A model generated the notes under the pieces. That model ran no database searches. It was not told where the DNA came from and saw only the letters and a list, made by a program, of their open reading frames with translations. Shown here piece by piece: positions 52,788 through 61,939 of a stretch of 64,000 nt of DNA. Position numbers and translations under genes: made by a program. Numbering within the stretch: the stretch's first letter is position 1; each line of letters opens with the position of its first letter. This DNA comes from Spirochaetaceae bacterium. GTDB taxonomy: Bacteria > Spirochaetota > Spirochaetia > SZUA-6 > DRHE01. The stretch spans positions 2,951,598 through 3,015,597 of the forward strand of contig CP070696.1 in NCBI GenBank assembly GCA_020353535.1, given 5' to 3'.

Positions 52788-54476
52788 CTATCGGTTGATC
52801 TCCAGTTCCCGGATGAGTTTGAGCAGCATCGCAGCCCGATCGGACTGCTCCATTGCTGTACGCCAGGCCTTGCGAAGTTCGCTGTTCTCCCGTCCGCCGA
52901 TCTTGGCCAGATTCACCAGGGTGTCGTAGCGATCACCGGGTTGGCCTTTCAGAATTCCGTACAGCAGGGCTTTGAGATTCTCGAGTTGCTCCACAAAGGC
53001 ATCAGCCAGAGTTCTGGCCTGGCTGTCCGCCCGGGCCAGTATATCCGAGATCCGTTTTTGTCGGAGTCTTGCCCCCAGCACCTGACCCTTGACCTCTTGA
53101 ATTGCCGCGCGTAACTCCCCCTGGGGACCCAGAGTCGATTCGAGCTCGGCAATTTTTCTGTCCCCTTCGCTGAGAAAGAGAAAGGCATCGGTATAGGCGT
53201 GGCGGTTCTCCTCTTTGAAGAACTCTCCGTTCAGGTAGATTAGCTTCAGAGACCTGGAGAGGGGAGTGAAGATAATCTTCAGGAAACCCTTAACGAGTGA
53301 AAGGGAAAGCTCGTGCCGAACCGGCGTATCGGGGCCAAATTTGTCCGCCCGGTAGTTCTCCAAACCGGGCAGCGATTTTACCCCCAGAAAGTGCAGGCTC
53401 TGGGACAACAGAGCACTGCGTTTGCGGATCAGATAAAAATCCAGATAACGGTGGTGCACCCACTGACGCCAGAAGTCTTTGTAAAAAGAGTACCAATCCG
53501 CAATCGATGATCGGGGTGACGGATAGTACTCCGGATCCCCGGAAAGCAGGCGCAGTAGGCCGTGCAGGGGAACCCGATCGTGGAACCTGCGAATTCCGGA
53601 CAGGGCGGAATGCATCCCGGACATATCCTCCGTCAGCTGATTTTCCAGGTCGAACTCCTGATCCTCCAGACGCTCTTGATGAAGAAAGAGAAAAAGATCG
53701 TAGAGGGCTTGGGCCGAGGGGGGGATGCGCAGCGGTTCGAGGCATTCGGCAAGTTCTTTAAGCGGTTTCATCAGATCCGGGAACTCCGCCGTGGGTAGCT
53801 CGCCTTCCTGAAAGGCAGACAGCAGATCATCGAAGGGATGGCAGCTGAAGGCGTGGAGACAGAAAAAAGCTCCGGCATCACGGTCGATTTGCTGCCTGCT
53901 GGCCTGTGGGATCGTGTGGATCAGCTCATCAAAGCGCTGGAGCATGAGGGTTCGGACCTGTTTCTCCTCGCTAAAACTGCCACTCTCCCAGATGGCCTGA
54001 GGATCGGATTCCTCTATCAACCGCTCCTGGAAATCCCTCAGATCGTTGCGAGCCAGAAAAGCGACGAACTCTCTGCGGCGCTGACTCATAACTTCCTGCA
54101 GCGGCCTGTACATTCTGCGGGCGTGGGATTTTAGCAGCCGTAGTTCGTTGTACATCCCTTCCTGGAATCGGCCCGAGGAAATCAGGCCGGGATTGCTGTT
54201 CTCGATCTCGGAACTGAGGCGTTTCAGAAAACGTTCGCGAAGCAGGACTCCCCGGTCCTTTCTAGAGAACAGGGATCGGAAAAAGAAGATGATCCGTTCC
54301 AGCAGATTCAGACTGGCCAGTTCCTCCTCGGGAATAAAAAATGATTGCCGGTCCTCCTGCGATTGCAGCGGCTCCGAGTAGACCGGCACAACGCTCTGAA
54401 TGCGTACCAGAAGGGCTCGGCGTTCCTGGTCGTCGAGCTCGCGTACCAAATGTTCAAACACGGCCGGATCATCCAT
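52788..54476 (-). CDS. Large spirochaete-type protein of unknown function (DUF5312-like)
   Basis: The 562-residue, highly charged, mainly helical protein resembles proteins annotated DUF5312 in Treponema, though I am not certain of that match. Visible blocks are LNLLERIIFFFRSLFSRKDRGV near residue 55, SRKRSALLSQSL-like helical stretches, and a charged region ending in a coiled-coil-like segment (ARLRQKRISDILARADSQARTLADAFVEQLENLK, about 470-505). There is no signal peptide. It converges with the PEPCK gene, 16 bases apart. Role unknown. Confidence 0.75.
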   Translation of the reverse strand: MDDPAVFEHLVRELDDQERRALLVRIQSVVPVYSEPLQSQEDRQSFFIPEEELASLNLLERIIFFFRSLFSRKDRGVLLRERFLKRLSSEIENSNPGLISSGRFQEGMYNELRLLKSHARRMYRPLQEVMSQRRREFVAFLARNDLRDFQERLIEESDPQAIWESGSFSEEKQVRTLMLQRFDELIHTIPQASRQQIDRDAGAFFCLHAFSCHPFDDLLSAFQEGELPTAEFPDLMKPLKELAECLEPLRIPPSAQALYDLFLFLHQERLEDQEFDLENQLTEDMSGMHSALSGIRRFHDRVPLHGLLRLLSGDPEYYPSPRSSIADWYSFYKDFWRQWVHHRYLDFYLIRKRSALLSQSLHFLGVKSLPGLENYRADKFGPDTPVRHELSLSLVKGFLKIIFTPLSRSLKLIYLNGEFFKEENRHAYTDAFLFLSEGDRKIAELESTLGPQGELRAAIQEVKGQVLGARLRQKRISDILARADSQARTLADAFVEQLENLKALLYGILKGQPGDRYDTLVNLAKIGGRENSELRKAWRTAMEQSDRAAMLLKLIRELEINR

Positions 54477-54642
54477 CGTACTGGTTGCATGTTAGTCGCA
54501 CAGTGCCGACGGGTCAATCCACAGATATCGAACGACGCGATTTACTGCGAAATCGCCTGCCCTTTTTGTTGGCGGGTAGAAAGTTGGAGGTATTGACGAA
54601 TGGAACTTAGATGGGGGTATCATTATCCCGAACAGGTTGCAT

Positions 54643-55044
54643 ATGCGATATCACAAAGTCGAGCAGTGGGAGAGCAAGCTCAAACGGGTGTTTGACCGTG
54701 TCGATGACTACCTGGAGGAGAAATATGGCCGCAAATACCCCCTGCACCCCGCGCGCCCGTCGCGTGGAGCGACCTCCAGCAAATCCCACGACGGGCTGTT
54801 CAATATCGGCGCCAGTTTTTCGGCCGGATTCGGCTCCAAGCGTGGGCCCGGCTACGTTGTAGAGGTCCGCATGGTCACCCTGACCCGGGTACCTCAGTTC
54901 ATCCGCGACCAGATCGAGCAGGAGGCTGTGGAGCGGCTGCGGGAGGAGCTGCCCAAGGAGTTCCCGGATCGGGAGTTGAAAGTAGAGAGGGACGGACCGG
55001 TGTACAAGATCTACGGTGATCTGCGCTTCGAGACCAGGTCTTGA
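54643..55044 (+). CDS. Small protein of unknown function
   Basis: The 133-residue protein has a charged helical start (RYHKVEQWESKLKRVFDRV) and a Ser/Gly-rich middle. The last 65 residues are conserved-looking (GYVVEVRMVTLTRVPQFIRDQIEQ; ERLREELPKEFPDRELKVE). No known motif. ATG at 54643 was preferred to TTG at 54637; both lack a clear RBS. A TTGACG (54593-54598) with TATCAT (54618-54623, 19-base spacer) may be its promoter. The promoter of the next operon overlaps its stop codon. Confidence 0.7.
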   Translation: MRYHKVEQWESKLKRVFDRVDDYLEEKYGRKYPLHPARPSRGATSSKSHDGLFNIGASFSAGFGSKRGPGYVVEVRMVTLTRVPQFIRDQIEQEAVERLREELPKEFPDRELKVERDGPVYKIYGDLRFETRS

Positions 55045-55069
55045 AATAAACAAACCCTTTCTCTAATAT
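55041..55069 (+). promoter_or_regulatory. Promoter of the acyl-CoA dehydrogenase-EtfBA operon
   Basis: TTGAAA (55041-55046) and TAATAT (55064-55069) are 17 bases apart, overlapping the stop codon of the preceding gene. The transcript would have a leader of about 75 bases, in which CCCCCC (from 55085) could pair with GGGGG (near 55123), and an RBS GGAGGAA before the GTG. Confidence 0.6.
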
Positions 55070-55149
55070 AGGTGAATCTCACCGCCCCCCTGTAACCGCG
55101 TGCGCCCGGTGTTTGACGGGGGTATCAAAGCACAAGCGGAGGAAAACAA

Positions 55150-56310
55150 GTGAACTATTTTCTGACAGAAGAACAACAGATGATCAAAGAGCTGGCCGCC
55201 AAGATTGCCAAAGAAAAAGTGGAGCCCATCGCATTGGAGTACGATGAAAACGGTACCTTCCCCTGGGATATCGTGGAACTCCTCGCCAAAGCCGACCTGT
55301 TCAGGGTGTTTATCCCGGAGGAGTACGAAGGTTTGGGCGGCGGTATCATGGAGATGAGCCTGGTTGTGGAGGAGCTGTCCAAAGCCTGCGGAGGGATCGC
55401 CCTGGCCTACGCAGCCTCCGGTCTGGGTACCATCCCGATCATCCTCTTCGGAACCGAGGAACAGAAGAAGAAATACCTGCCCCGCCTGGCCGGCGGCGAG
55501 ATTTTGGCAGCCTTCGCCCTCACCGAGCCGGATGCGGGAAGTGATGCCGCGGCGGTGAAGACCAAGGCGGTGCCTGAGGGAGACAACTACGTGCTCAACG
55601 GCACCAAGCAGTGGATAACGAACGGAGGGGAGGCGTTCATCTACACGGTGATCGCCCTTACCGATCCGACCCGAGGTCCCAGAGGCGCCTCCGCAGTCCT
55701 GGTGGAGAAAGATACTCCGGGATTCGAGTTCGGAAAGAAAGAGGATAAGATGGGGATCCGGGCCTCCGCCACCCGGGAGCTGATCTTCAGTGACTGCAAG
55801 GTCCCGAAGACGAATCTACTCGGCCGGGAAGGGGCCGGTTTTCTGGTGGCTATGAAAACCTTCGATCAATCCCGGCCCGGAGTCGCCGCCCAGGCCGTGG
55901 GCATCGCCCAGGGAGCCCTGGACCATGCGGTGGCCTATTCTCAGGAACGGAAGCAGTTCGGCAAGCCCGTGTCCGCCTTCCAGGGGGTGCAGTTCATGCT
56001 GGCCGACATGGCCACCCAGGTGGAGGCGGCCCGTGCCCTTACCTACGCCGCGGCCCGAACCATAGACGCGGGAGCGAGAAACGTCTCCCGGATTTCCGCC
56101 ATGGCCAAGGTGTTCGCCTCGGACACGGCCATGAAGGTCACCACCGACGCGGTGCAGGTCTACGGAGGCTACGGGTATATGAAGGAGTACCCTGTGGAGA
56201 AGATGATGCGGGACGCAAAGATCACTCAGATCTACGAGGGTACGAATCAGATTCAAAGAGAGGTCATTGCACTTCAGCTGATCAAAGAAAGTCTGCAAAA
56301 GAAGGAGTAG
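55150..56310 (+). CDS. Acyl-CoA dehydrogenase
   Basis: The 386-residue FAD enzyme has the N-terminal helical domain, the middle FAD/substrate block FALTEPDAGSDAAAVKT (about 122-138) and W-ITNGGEA. The C-terminal domain carries the catalytic Glu in IYEGTNQIQREVIALQL (about 365). It matches short-chain (butyryl/glutaryl/isovaleryl-type) dehydrogenases. It is followed by etfB and a ferredoxin-fused etfA in one operon, as in anaerobic complexes that couple crotonyl-CoA-type reduction to ferredoxin. Exact acyl substrate unknown. GTG start with GGAGGAA RBS. Confidence 0.93.
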   Translation: MNYFLTEEQQMIKELAAKIAKEKVEPIALEYDENGTFPWDIVELLAKADLFRVFIPEEYEGLGGGIMEMSLVVEELSKACGGIALAYAASGLGTIPIILFGTEEQKKKYLPRLAGGEILAAFALTEPDAGSDAAAVKTKAVPEGDNYVLNGTKQWITNGGEAFIYTVIALTDPTRGPRGASAVLVEKDTPGFEFGKKEDKMGIRASATRELIFSDCKVPKTNLLGREGAGFLVAMKTFDQSRPGVAAQAVGIAQGALDHAVAYSQERKQFGKPVSAFQGVQFMLADMATQVEAARALTYAAARTIDAGARNVSRISAMAKVFASDTAMKVTTDAVQVYGGYGYMKEYPVEKMMRDAKITQIYEGTNQIQREVIALQLIKESLQKKE

Positions 56311-56319
56311 GTTTACGTT

Positions 56320-57132
56320 TTGAAGATTGTCGTCTGTATTAAACAGGTACCGGATACGACCAACGTACGTATCAATCCGGAGACCAACACCCTGATGAGG
56401 GAGGGCGTGGAGTCCATCATCAATCCCTTCGACATGTACGCCCTGGAGGAGGGGATTCGGCTGAAAGAGAAGCACGGTGGCAGCGTTATTGCCCTATCCA
56501 TGGGACCCCCGCAGGTGGAAAGTGCCCTGCGGGAAGCCATCAGCCTGGGCGTGGACGAGGCAATTCTTCTGTCCGATCGCGCCTTTGCCGGGGCGGATAC
56601 CCTGGCCACGGCCTATACCCTGGCCCGGGGAATCAAGAAAATCGGCAAGGTGGATGTGATCCTGATGGGCCGTCAGGCCATAGACGGGGACACCGGGCAG
56701 GTCGGGCCGGGCGTGGCCGAGAACCTGGGACTGCCCCACGTAACCGAGATCCGGAAGATCGAGCAGATCGATGAAGACAGAACCATTGTGGTCGAGCGTC
56801 TGCTGGAGGATGGCTATGTCCGTTTGAAGTCGAAACTGCCCATCCTGTTGACGGTGGTGAAGGAGATCAACGAGCCTCGCCTGCCCTCCCTGAAGGGGAA
56901 GATGGCCGCCAAGAAGGCGGAGATCCGGAGCTGGACCCACGAGGACATCGATTTGGATCCACAACGGATCGGACTGACCGGCTCACCAACCCAGGTCATG
57001 AAGATCTTTACGCCGCCGAAACCGGCGGGCGGAAAGATCTTCGAAGGGGATGTGCAGCAAGCCGTCACCAATCTGTTGGCGGAGCTCCGCGCCGCCGGAA
57101 TACCGATCGGGCAGCAGAAAGGGGAAGGATAG
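56320..57132 (+). CDS. etfB: Electron transfer flavoprotein, beta subunit
   Basis: The 270-residue subunit starts KIVVCIKQVPDTTNVRINPE and has the GVDEAILLSDRAFAGADTLATAYTLA-type nucleotide-binding block. The GRQAIDGDTGQVGPGVAENLGLPHVT motif and the family signature near LPILLTVVKEINEPRLPSL follow. TTG start at 56320; GAAGGAG lies a few bases upstream. Works with the next gene. In bifurcating Etfs this subunit holds an extra FAD that receives NADH electrons; whether that applies here needs structure-based comparison. Confidence 0.93.
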   Translation: MKIVVCIKQVPDTTNVRINPETNTLMREGVESIINPFDMYALEEGIRLKEKHGGSVIALSMGPPQVESALREAISLGVDEAILLSDRAFAGADTLATAYTLARGIKKIGKVDVILMGRQAIDGDTGQVGPGVAENLGLPHVTEIRKIEQIDEDRTIVVERLLEDGYVRLKSKLPILLTVVKEINEPRLPSLKGKMAAKKAEIRSWTHEDIDLDPQRIGLTGSPTQVMKIFTPPKPAGGKIFEGDVQQAVTNLLAELRAAGIPIGQQKGEG

Positions 57133-57136
57133 AGGC

Positions 57137-58318
57137 ATGGCTGAACCGATACAGATAATCCTTGACAAGTGCGTGGGCTGCGGCTTGTGCGTCAAGGTCT
57201 GCGCCTACGATGCGGTAGCAATGGTAGAAAAAAAGGCGGTGCTGAACGAACGCTGCACCGTGTGCGGTGCCTGTGTCAGCGCGTGCAAGTATGACGCCAT
57301 CGTCATCGAAAGGCGGCCCTTCAAGGGTCAGGACATCGAGAACTACGCGGGTATCTGCCTGTTCGCCGAACACCGCCACGGCGAGCTATCCTCCGTGGTC
57401 TACGAGATCATCGGAGCGGCCCGGGAGCTTAAATCAAGCCTGGACAAGAAAATCAGCGCCATCGTTCTCGGAGACAAGGTACGGGGCATGGCGGAGGAGC
57501 TCGTCTCCTACGGCGTGGATGAGGTCTGGATGATGGAAGATCCGGCCATAGGGGATTTCAACGAGGAGATACAGGCCGACCTGGTAGCCAAGATCCTGCT
57601 CGACAAGAAGCCGGAGATATTCTTGGGCGGTGGTACGATCATCGGCCGTTCCCTGCTGCCCCGGGTGGCGGCCCGGATATTAACGGGATTGACCGCCGAT
57701 TGCACCGAACTGTCCATCGACGGGGAGAACAAACTGCTCAAACAGACCAGGCCTGCCTTCGGCGGCAACATTATGGCTACGATTCTCTGCAACAGCCATA
57801 GGCCCCAGATGGCTACGGTCCGACACAAGGTGATGAAAGCAGCCGAGGCGCTTCAGGCCCACGAGGGACAGATTCTGGAATTGAGCTACCCCATACTCAA
57901 ACCCAGGGTAGAGGTGCTGGAGTTCGTTCCGGAAGAGATGGATACGGTCAACCTGGCCGACGCCGATTTCATCGTTTCCGGCGGTCGGGGTTTGAAGGAT
58001 CCCAAGAACTTCGCGCTCATCGAAGAGTTGGCAAAAGCGATAGGTGGGGCGGTCGGCGCCTCCCGCGCCGCTGTGGATGCCGGCTGGATCCCCTATTCCC
58101 ATCAGGTCGGACAGACGGGAAAAACGGTGAATCCGACGATTTACGTGGCCTGCGGAATCAGCGGTGCCATCCAGCACCTGGCCGGCATGAAGGGCTCGGA
58201 TATCATTGTGGCCATCAACAACGATGCCAGCGCTCCCATCTTCAATGTAGCCCACTATGGGATCGTGGGCAGTCTTTTCGAGGTGGTGCCGGAGCTGGTC
58301 AAACAGATCAAGGATTAG
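57137..58318 (+). CDS. etfA: Electron transfer flavoprotein, alpha subunit with N-terminal ferredoxin domain
   Basis: The 393-residue protein begins with a 2[4Fe-4S] domain ([15 protein letters not shown] at about 15-29; [15 protein letters not shown] at about 44-58). The EtfA Rossmann and FAD domains follow, with [18 protein letters not shown] and [38 protein letters not shown] near the C-terminus. Ferredoxin-fused EtfA is known from caffeyl-CoA reductase (CarE) and lactate dehydrogenase-Etf complexes of anaerobes. ATG 57137 was selected; the longer frame enters etfB. Confidence 0.95.
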   Translation: MAEPIQIILDKCVGCGLCVKVCAYDAVAMVEKKAVLNERCTVCGACVSACKYDAIVIERRPFKGQDIENYAGICLFAEHRHGELSSVVYEIIGAARELKSSLDKKISAIVLGDKVRGMAEELVSYGVDEVWMMEDPAIGDFNEEIQADLVAKILLDKKPEIFLGGGTIIGRSLLPRVAARILTGLTADCTELSIDGENKLLKQTRPAFGGNIMATILCNSHRPQMATVRHKVMKAAEALQAHEGQILELSYPILKPRVEVLEFVPEEMDTVNLADADFIVSGGRGLKDPKNFALIEELAKAIGGAVGASRAAVDAGWIPYSHQVGQTGKTVNPTIYVACGISGAIQHLAGMKGSDIIVAINNDASAPIFNVAHYGIVGSLFEVVPELVKQIKD

Positions 58319-58325
58319 AGCGTTA

Positions 58326-58826
58326 CTAGATCAACAGGCGGCCGAGCTCTTTGAGCTCGGGCATCCTCTCGTAGACCGGGCGAACGTCCGCATGGTCCTT
58401 TTTATCCTCTTCCACGGCCTTCACGTACAGAGCGTTTATCAGATCCGAGAAAACGCCTAGATTGGCGGGGAAGTTGTTGATCGCCATGTCGAGGAGGATC
58501 TTGTCTTCCCCGGGTTTCCCGCGGCTGAACATCGTATCGGTGCCGCCGGCCAGAAGCTCCCGCAGACGGGGCATGACCTCCACCTTGGCATGGTGCACGA
58601 AGGTGGCCGCCGCATGGATCTGTTCGTACAGCTCCTTGTACGGATACCCCTGAATCTTGTAGAAGTCGGTTTTCTCGGTAAGCCGAGCCAGGGCGTCCCA
58701 GGTACCTCTGGGTACTTTCATGAGCAGCAGGGGCTTGCGCATGTAGCGGTTGTTCAGATTTTGGTGGTAGTGATCGCGTATCTTATCGACGATCTTGAAG
58801 ATCTCTTCGTTGCGTACTGAAGACAT
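58326..58826 (-). CDS. Conserved-looking protein of unknown function
   Basis: The 166-residue soluble protein has no family I can name. It is helical, with RDHYHQNLNNRYMRKPLLLMKVPRGTWDAL near the start and MFSRGKPGEDKILLDMAINNFPANLGVFSDLINALYVKAV in the second half. Strong RBS GGGAGGTTGCC before the ATG. It converges with etfA, 8 bases apart. A hairpin (CCGAGCTC 58342-58349, GAGCTCGG 58353-58360) lies in its last codons and might end the etf transcript. Confidence 0.7.
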   Translation of the reverse strand: MSSVRNEEIFKIVDKIRDHYHQNLNNRYMRKPLLLMKVPRGTWDALARLTEKTDFYKIQGYPYKELYEQIHAAATFVHHAKVEVMPRLRELLAGGTDTMFSRGKPGEDKILLDMAINNFPANLGVFSDLINALYVKAVEEDKKDHADVRPVYERMPELKELGRLLI

Positions 58827-58913
58827 GGCAACCTCCCGACAGACGAATCATGCTATTACACAGTCGGATAGCAGGTCAAGCTCCTTTCGGGATATCTGCA
58901 GACCCCCTCCTCC

Positions 58914-58943
58914 TTGACAGGTCTGCCGCCGTTGTGGTATCGC
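58914..58943 (+). promoter_or_regulatory. Possible promoter of the DMT exporter-cob operon
   Basis: TTGACA (58914-58919) is a perfect -35; TATCGC (58938-58943, 18-base spacer) is a weak -10. GGAG (58946-58949) serves as RBS for the ATG at 58959. Confidence 0.4.
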
Positions 58944-58958
58944 TTGGAGCTACGCACC

Positions 58959-59870
58959 ATGGACTCCGAGCAGAAAACTTCCGGCCAACTGCTTCCCGTT
59001 CTCGCCGCTCTGGGGGCCATGCTGTTCTGGGGGTTATCCTTCGTCAGCTCCAAGGCGATCCTCAACACGGGATATCCTCCCATGACCATGGTGTTCCTGA
59101 GGTTTCTAATCGCCTCCCTCGTCTTGATTCCACTGCAGCGCCGCCTCGATCCGGAGTTCAGACTGCAGAAGCAGGATCGCCTGTTCCTGCTGCTCAGCGC
59201 ACTGTTCGGAATTTTCTTCTATTTTCTCTGCGAGTCTAGGGGCATCAAATACACTTCCGCCTCCAACGCCGCTCTGATCACGGCGATCATTCCGGCGCTG
59301 ACCGTGGCGGCGGAGTACCTTCTGTTCAGGAACTCGATCCGCTGGTTTCAGGGCACCGGCATCGCGCTGTCGATCGTGGGAGTATACTTCGTGGTACAGA
59401 GAACACCGGGGCACTACGACAGCGCATTGCTCGGCAATCTGCTCATGTTCGGCGCCTGCCTTTCCTGGGTTGCCTACAACATGTTCAGCAAGAACCTGCA
59501 CAAGGGCTTGCGGGGAATCAATCTTATTACCTTTCAATCCGTGATCGGTATGATTCTCCTTCTACCGGTCGCCCTCAGCGAGGCTCGAAGCTGGAGCTTC
59601 GGCAGCCTAACGGTATGGTTGAACCTCGTCTATCTGGGAGTGATCTGTACGGCTTTGAGTTTTTTCCTCTACCTCTACGCCCTGGCCAAACTCGGTCCGG
59701 TACGAGTTACCTCCTTCATCAATCTTCTGCCGGTGGTCAGTGTGGTGGGAGGGATGGCGATCCTGGGGGAGAGGCTGCTTCTCGCCCAGATGATAGGCGG
59801 TGGGGTGATCATCTTCGGTGTTTTTCTGGTCAACAGGCCGGGCAGAGCCAGAGTCCCCGCAAGGGGATAG
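58959..59870 (+). CDS. DMT superfamily (EamA) exporter
   Basis: The 303-residue protein has ten predicted transmembrane helices in two EamA repeats. The first begins LLPVLAALGAMLFWGLSFVSSKAIL, and the second follows a pause around residue 150. LLFRNSIRWFQGTGIALSIVGVYFVV and LPVVSVVGGMAILGERLLLAQMIGGGVIIFGVFLV are typical EamA ends. Substrate unknown, usually metabolites or amino acids. ATG at 58959 has an upstream GGAG; an earlier frame start is rejected. The cobU gene follows 16 bases later. Confidence 0.9.
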   Translation: MDSEQKTSGQLLPVLAALGAMLFWGLSFVSSKAILNTGYPPMTMVFLRFLIASLVLIPLQRRLDPEFRLQKQDRLFLLLSALFGIFFYFLCESRGIKYTSASNAALITAIIPALTVAAEYLLFRNSIRWFQGTGIALSIVGVYFVVQRTPGHYDSALLGNLLMFGACLSWVAYNMFSKNLHKGLRGINLITFQSVIGMILLLPVALSEARSWSFGSLTVWLNLVYLGVICTALSFFLYLYALAKLGPVRVTSFINLLPVVSVVGGMAILGERLLLAQMIGGGVIIFGVFLVNRPGRARVPARG

Positions 59871-59886
59871 GGGAGTTAATTCAGGT

Positions 59887-60501
59887 ATGGGTAGAATCAT
59901 CCTCATTCTTGGAGGCGCCCGCAGCGGCAAGAGCGGATTCGCACAAACCATGGCCTCCCGGCTGTGCACCATCGACTCGGCCTCCCCCGCAACTGACGAC
60001 ACCGCGCTCACCTCCGGCGAACGAGCCGGAGGCGAGCGCGTGACCTACCTGGCAACGGCCACTGTAAAAGATGAGGAAATGGAGCTCCGTATCGCCCGCC
60101 ACCGACAGAGCCGTCCGGCGGATTGGCGAACAGTGGAGGAGCCGCATAGGGTCGCCCGCGCCCTGTCCCGGGAAACCTCAGCGGTGGTGGTCGTCGATTG
60201 TCTGACCCTGCTGATCAGCAACCTCCTGCTGGAGCAGGGAGCGGATCAGCCCGACCGTCTGCCCCAACTGGACAAGCTGGAGGCGGTGGTGATGCGGGAG
60301 ATCGAGGACATCCTCCGGCAGGCCCGCCGTATCCGGGCCCGGGTTCTGCTGATCTCCAACGAAGTTGGGTTGTCCGTCGTGCCCCCCACCCCGCTTGGTC
60401 GTGCCTTCAGGGACATCGCCGGGCGGGTCAATCAGCGTGTGGCTGCGGAAGCCGAGGAGGTATACTTCCTCCTGGCCGGGTTGGCTCAAAAATTGAAGTG
60501 A
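59887..60501 (+). CDS. cobU: Adenosylcobinamide kinase/guanylyltransferase
   Basis: The 204-residue enzyme phosphorylates adenosylcobinamide and transfers GMP to it. The P-loop LGGARSGKSGFA (residues 7-18), VVVVDCLTLLISNLL and NEVGLSVVPPTPLGRAFRDIAGRVNQRVA are all family signatures. A stretch of about 20 residues after the first helix (TIDSASPATDDTALTSGE) looks like an insertion relative to most CobU proteins. Part of a cobamide salvage cluster with cobS and a CbiR-like gene. Confidence 0.93.
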   Translation: MGRIILILGGARSGKSGFAQTMASRLCTIDSASPATDDTALTSGERAGGERVTYLATATVKDEEMELRIARHRQSRPADWRTVEEPHRVARALSRETSAVVVVDCLTLLISNLLLEQGADQPDRLPQLDKLEAVVMREIEDILRQARRIRARVLLISNEVGLSVVPPTPLGRAFRDIAGRVNQRVAAEAEEVYFLLAGLAQKLK

Positions 60502-60508
60502 GGCAGGA

Positions 60509-61282
60509 ATGGACTTTTTACTTGCCCTGCGTTTTCTGTCGATTCTGCCCGTCCCCGGCAGGGTCGAGGCAACGGACCGGCGGCTGGGGCGTTCCACGGC
60601 CTGGTATCCGCTGGTCGGGGTGCTCCTCGGCACCCTCCTGTTCGGCTGTGCCTATCTGTGCACCCGGCTGTGGTCCGTTCTACCGGCCGCCTTCCTCTGT
60701 CTGGCTGTCTGGACGCTTTTCACAAGGGGGCTGCACCTGGACGGTCTGGCCGACACCTTCGACGGTCTAGGGGGAGGCGCGAATCCGGACAGTCGACTTG
60801 CCATCATGAAGGACAGCCGAGTCGGGGTGTTCGGAGTCGTAGCCCTGATCATCGTCCTGATAGGGAAATTCGCCCTGCTCAGCGAGTTGATCGGCGTGTA
60901 CCGGATCCGAGGGTTGATTTTGATACCCGTTTTGGGACGCTGGGCCATGCTGCTGCTCATCTTCACTTTTCCCGCCGCCAGCAAGAGCGGACTCGGCCAT
61001 GGTGTCAAGCGGCACTGTCGCCTGCCTCAGTTCATCCTGGGTACCGTTGTTGCTGTGGCTTGCGCCTGGCTGCTCCTGGGCCTTTGGGGCCTGGTCGCTC
61101 TGGCCGTCGTGGCCGGGATCGGTGCCGCCTTTGGCCTGCTGTTCGTCACAAAGCTGGGCGGCTGCACCGGGGACAGCTACGGAGCGGTTTGTGAAATCTC
61201 CGAGGTTGTTTCTCTGGCCGCTGTAGCGATTCTGATACACCTGCGGATGCCATCATGGTCCTTTCCGTACCTTCCTACGTGA
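60509..61282 (+). CDS. cobS: Adenosylcobinamide-GDP ribazoletransferase
   Basis: The 257-residue integral membrane enzyme joins adenosylcobinamide-GDP to the lower-ligand riboside. It starts FLLALRFLSILPVPG and has the family motif GLHLDGLADTFDGLGGGANPD (about residues 73-93), whose acidic residues bind Mg. A later GCTGDSYGAVCEISEV motif follows and several hydrophobic helices separate them. It begins 7 bases after cobU and overlaps the next gene by 28 bases. No cobT lies in this cluster. Confidence 0.95.
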   Translation: MDFLLALRFLSILPVPGRVEATDRRLGRSTAWYPLVGVLLGTLLFGCAYLCTRLWSVLPAAFLCLAVWTLFTRGLHLDGLADTFDGLGGGANPDSRLAIMKDSRVGVFGVVALIIVLIGKFALLSELIGVYRIRGLILIPVLGRWAMLLLIFTFPAASKSGLGHGVKRHCRLPQFILGTVVAVACAWLLLGLWGLVALAVVAGIGAAFGLLFVTKLGGCTGDSYGAVCEISEVVSLAAVAILIHLRMPSWSFPYLPT

Positions 61283-61938
61283 TCCCGGGAACCTATGGGG
61301 AAAACGTCGTCTTCCTGGCCGGCCGCTCCGAAATACAGGCGATAGAGTTTCTGTTCTACACCTTCGACGCTGAGAGCCGGGACCTGTTCACCCGGGAGAA
61401 ACCACTGATCGCCTCCTACTGGCAACGGTTCAGTTATGCCGTACACATGCCCGATCGCCTGCTGCCTGAGCATGAACTGTTGATCGAGCTCACACGGGAT
61501 CTGTGCGACCGTTACATACTCCATCCTCCGCCGGGCGACCTGGACGGATTTCAGCGTCTACTGACGGATTGGCAGAGTCGCTACGGCCGGGTGTTTTTGA
61601 TCGAGAATCTCATTGCCGGAGATTTTGCCCTCGCAGCCGAACTGATGGCCGGGTTTCCCCTGTGCTGTGATACGGGACACCTGCTGAAAAACGGAAGCGC
61701 TGTGTCAGGATTTCTCCGCAGGTTCGGCCCGCGCATCGAGGAGATCCATCTGCACGGCGTGGTAGCCGGGATGGACCATCGCGCCTTTGCCGCCAGGGAA
61801 TCCTGGTTTCAAAGGATCCTGCCCTTCCTGAAGACCTTCGCGGGCGTCCTGAATCTCGAAGTTTTTTCCATAGAAGAGGTAAACGAACTGATCGCTGCCC
61901 TGGGCGAGGCCGGAGTACTGCCGCAGAGGAGGAACTGA
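61255..61938 (+). CDS. cbiR: Probable cobamide-remodelling phosphodiesterase
   Basis: The 227-residue TIM-barrel protein has the ligand order of the xylose-isomerase/AP-endonuclease 2 superfamily: Glu in VFLIENLIAGD, Asp and His in CCDTGHLL, His in EEIHLHGVVAGMDH, Glu in LNLEVFSIEE. I link it to CbiR, described in Akkermansia as removing the nucleotide loop of cobamides so that they can be rebuilt. It sits directly after cobU and cobS, whose products would do the rebuilding. The fold call is firm; CbiR is an inference from context and general likeness. Confidence 0.68.
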   Translation: MVLSVPSYVIPGTYGENVVFLAGRSEIQAIEFLFYTFDAESRDLFTREKPLIASYWQRFSYAVHMPDRLLPEHELLIELTRDLCDRYILHPPPGDLDGFQRLLTDWQSRYGRVFLIENLIAGDFALAAELMAGFPLCCDTGHLLKNGSAVSGFLRRFGPRIEEIHLHGVVAGMDHRAFAARESWFQRILPFLKTFAGVLNLEVFSIEEVNELIAALGEAGVLPQRRN

Positions 61939-61939
61939 C

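Noticed and set aside
58342-58360. Terminator of the etf operon inside the 3' end of the convergent gene
   Set aside because: The 8-bp stem is good but it lacks a T-run and lies within coding sequence, so chance or codon use explains it equally well.
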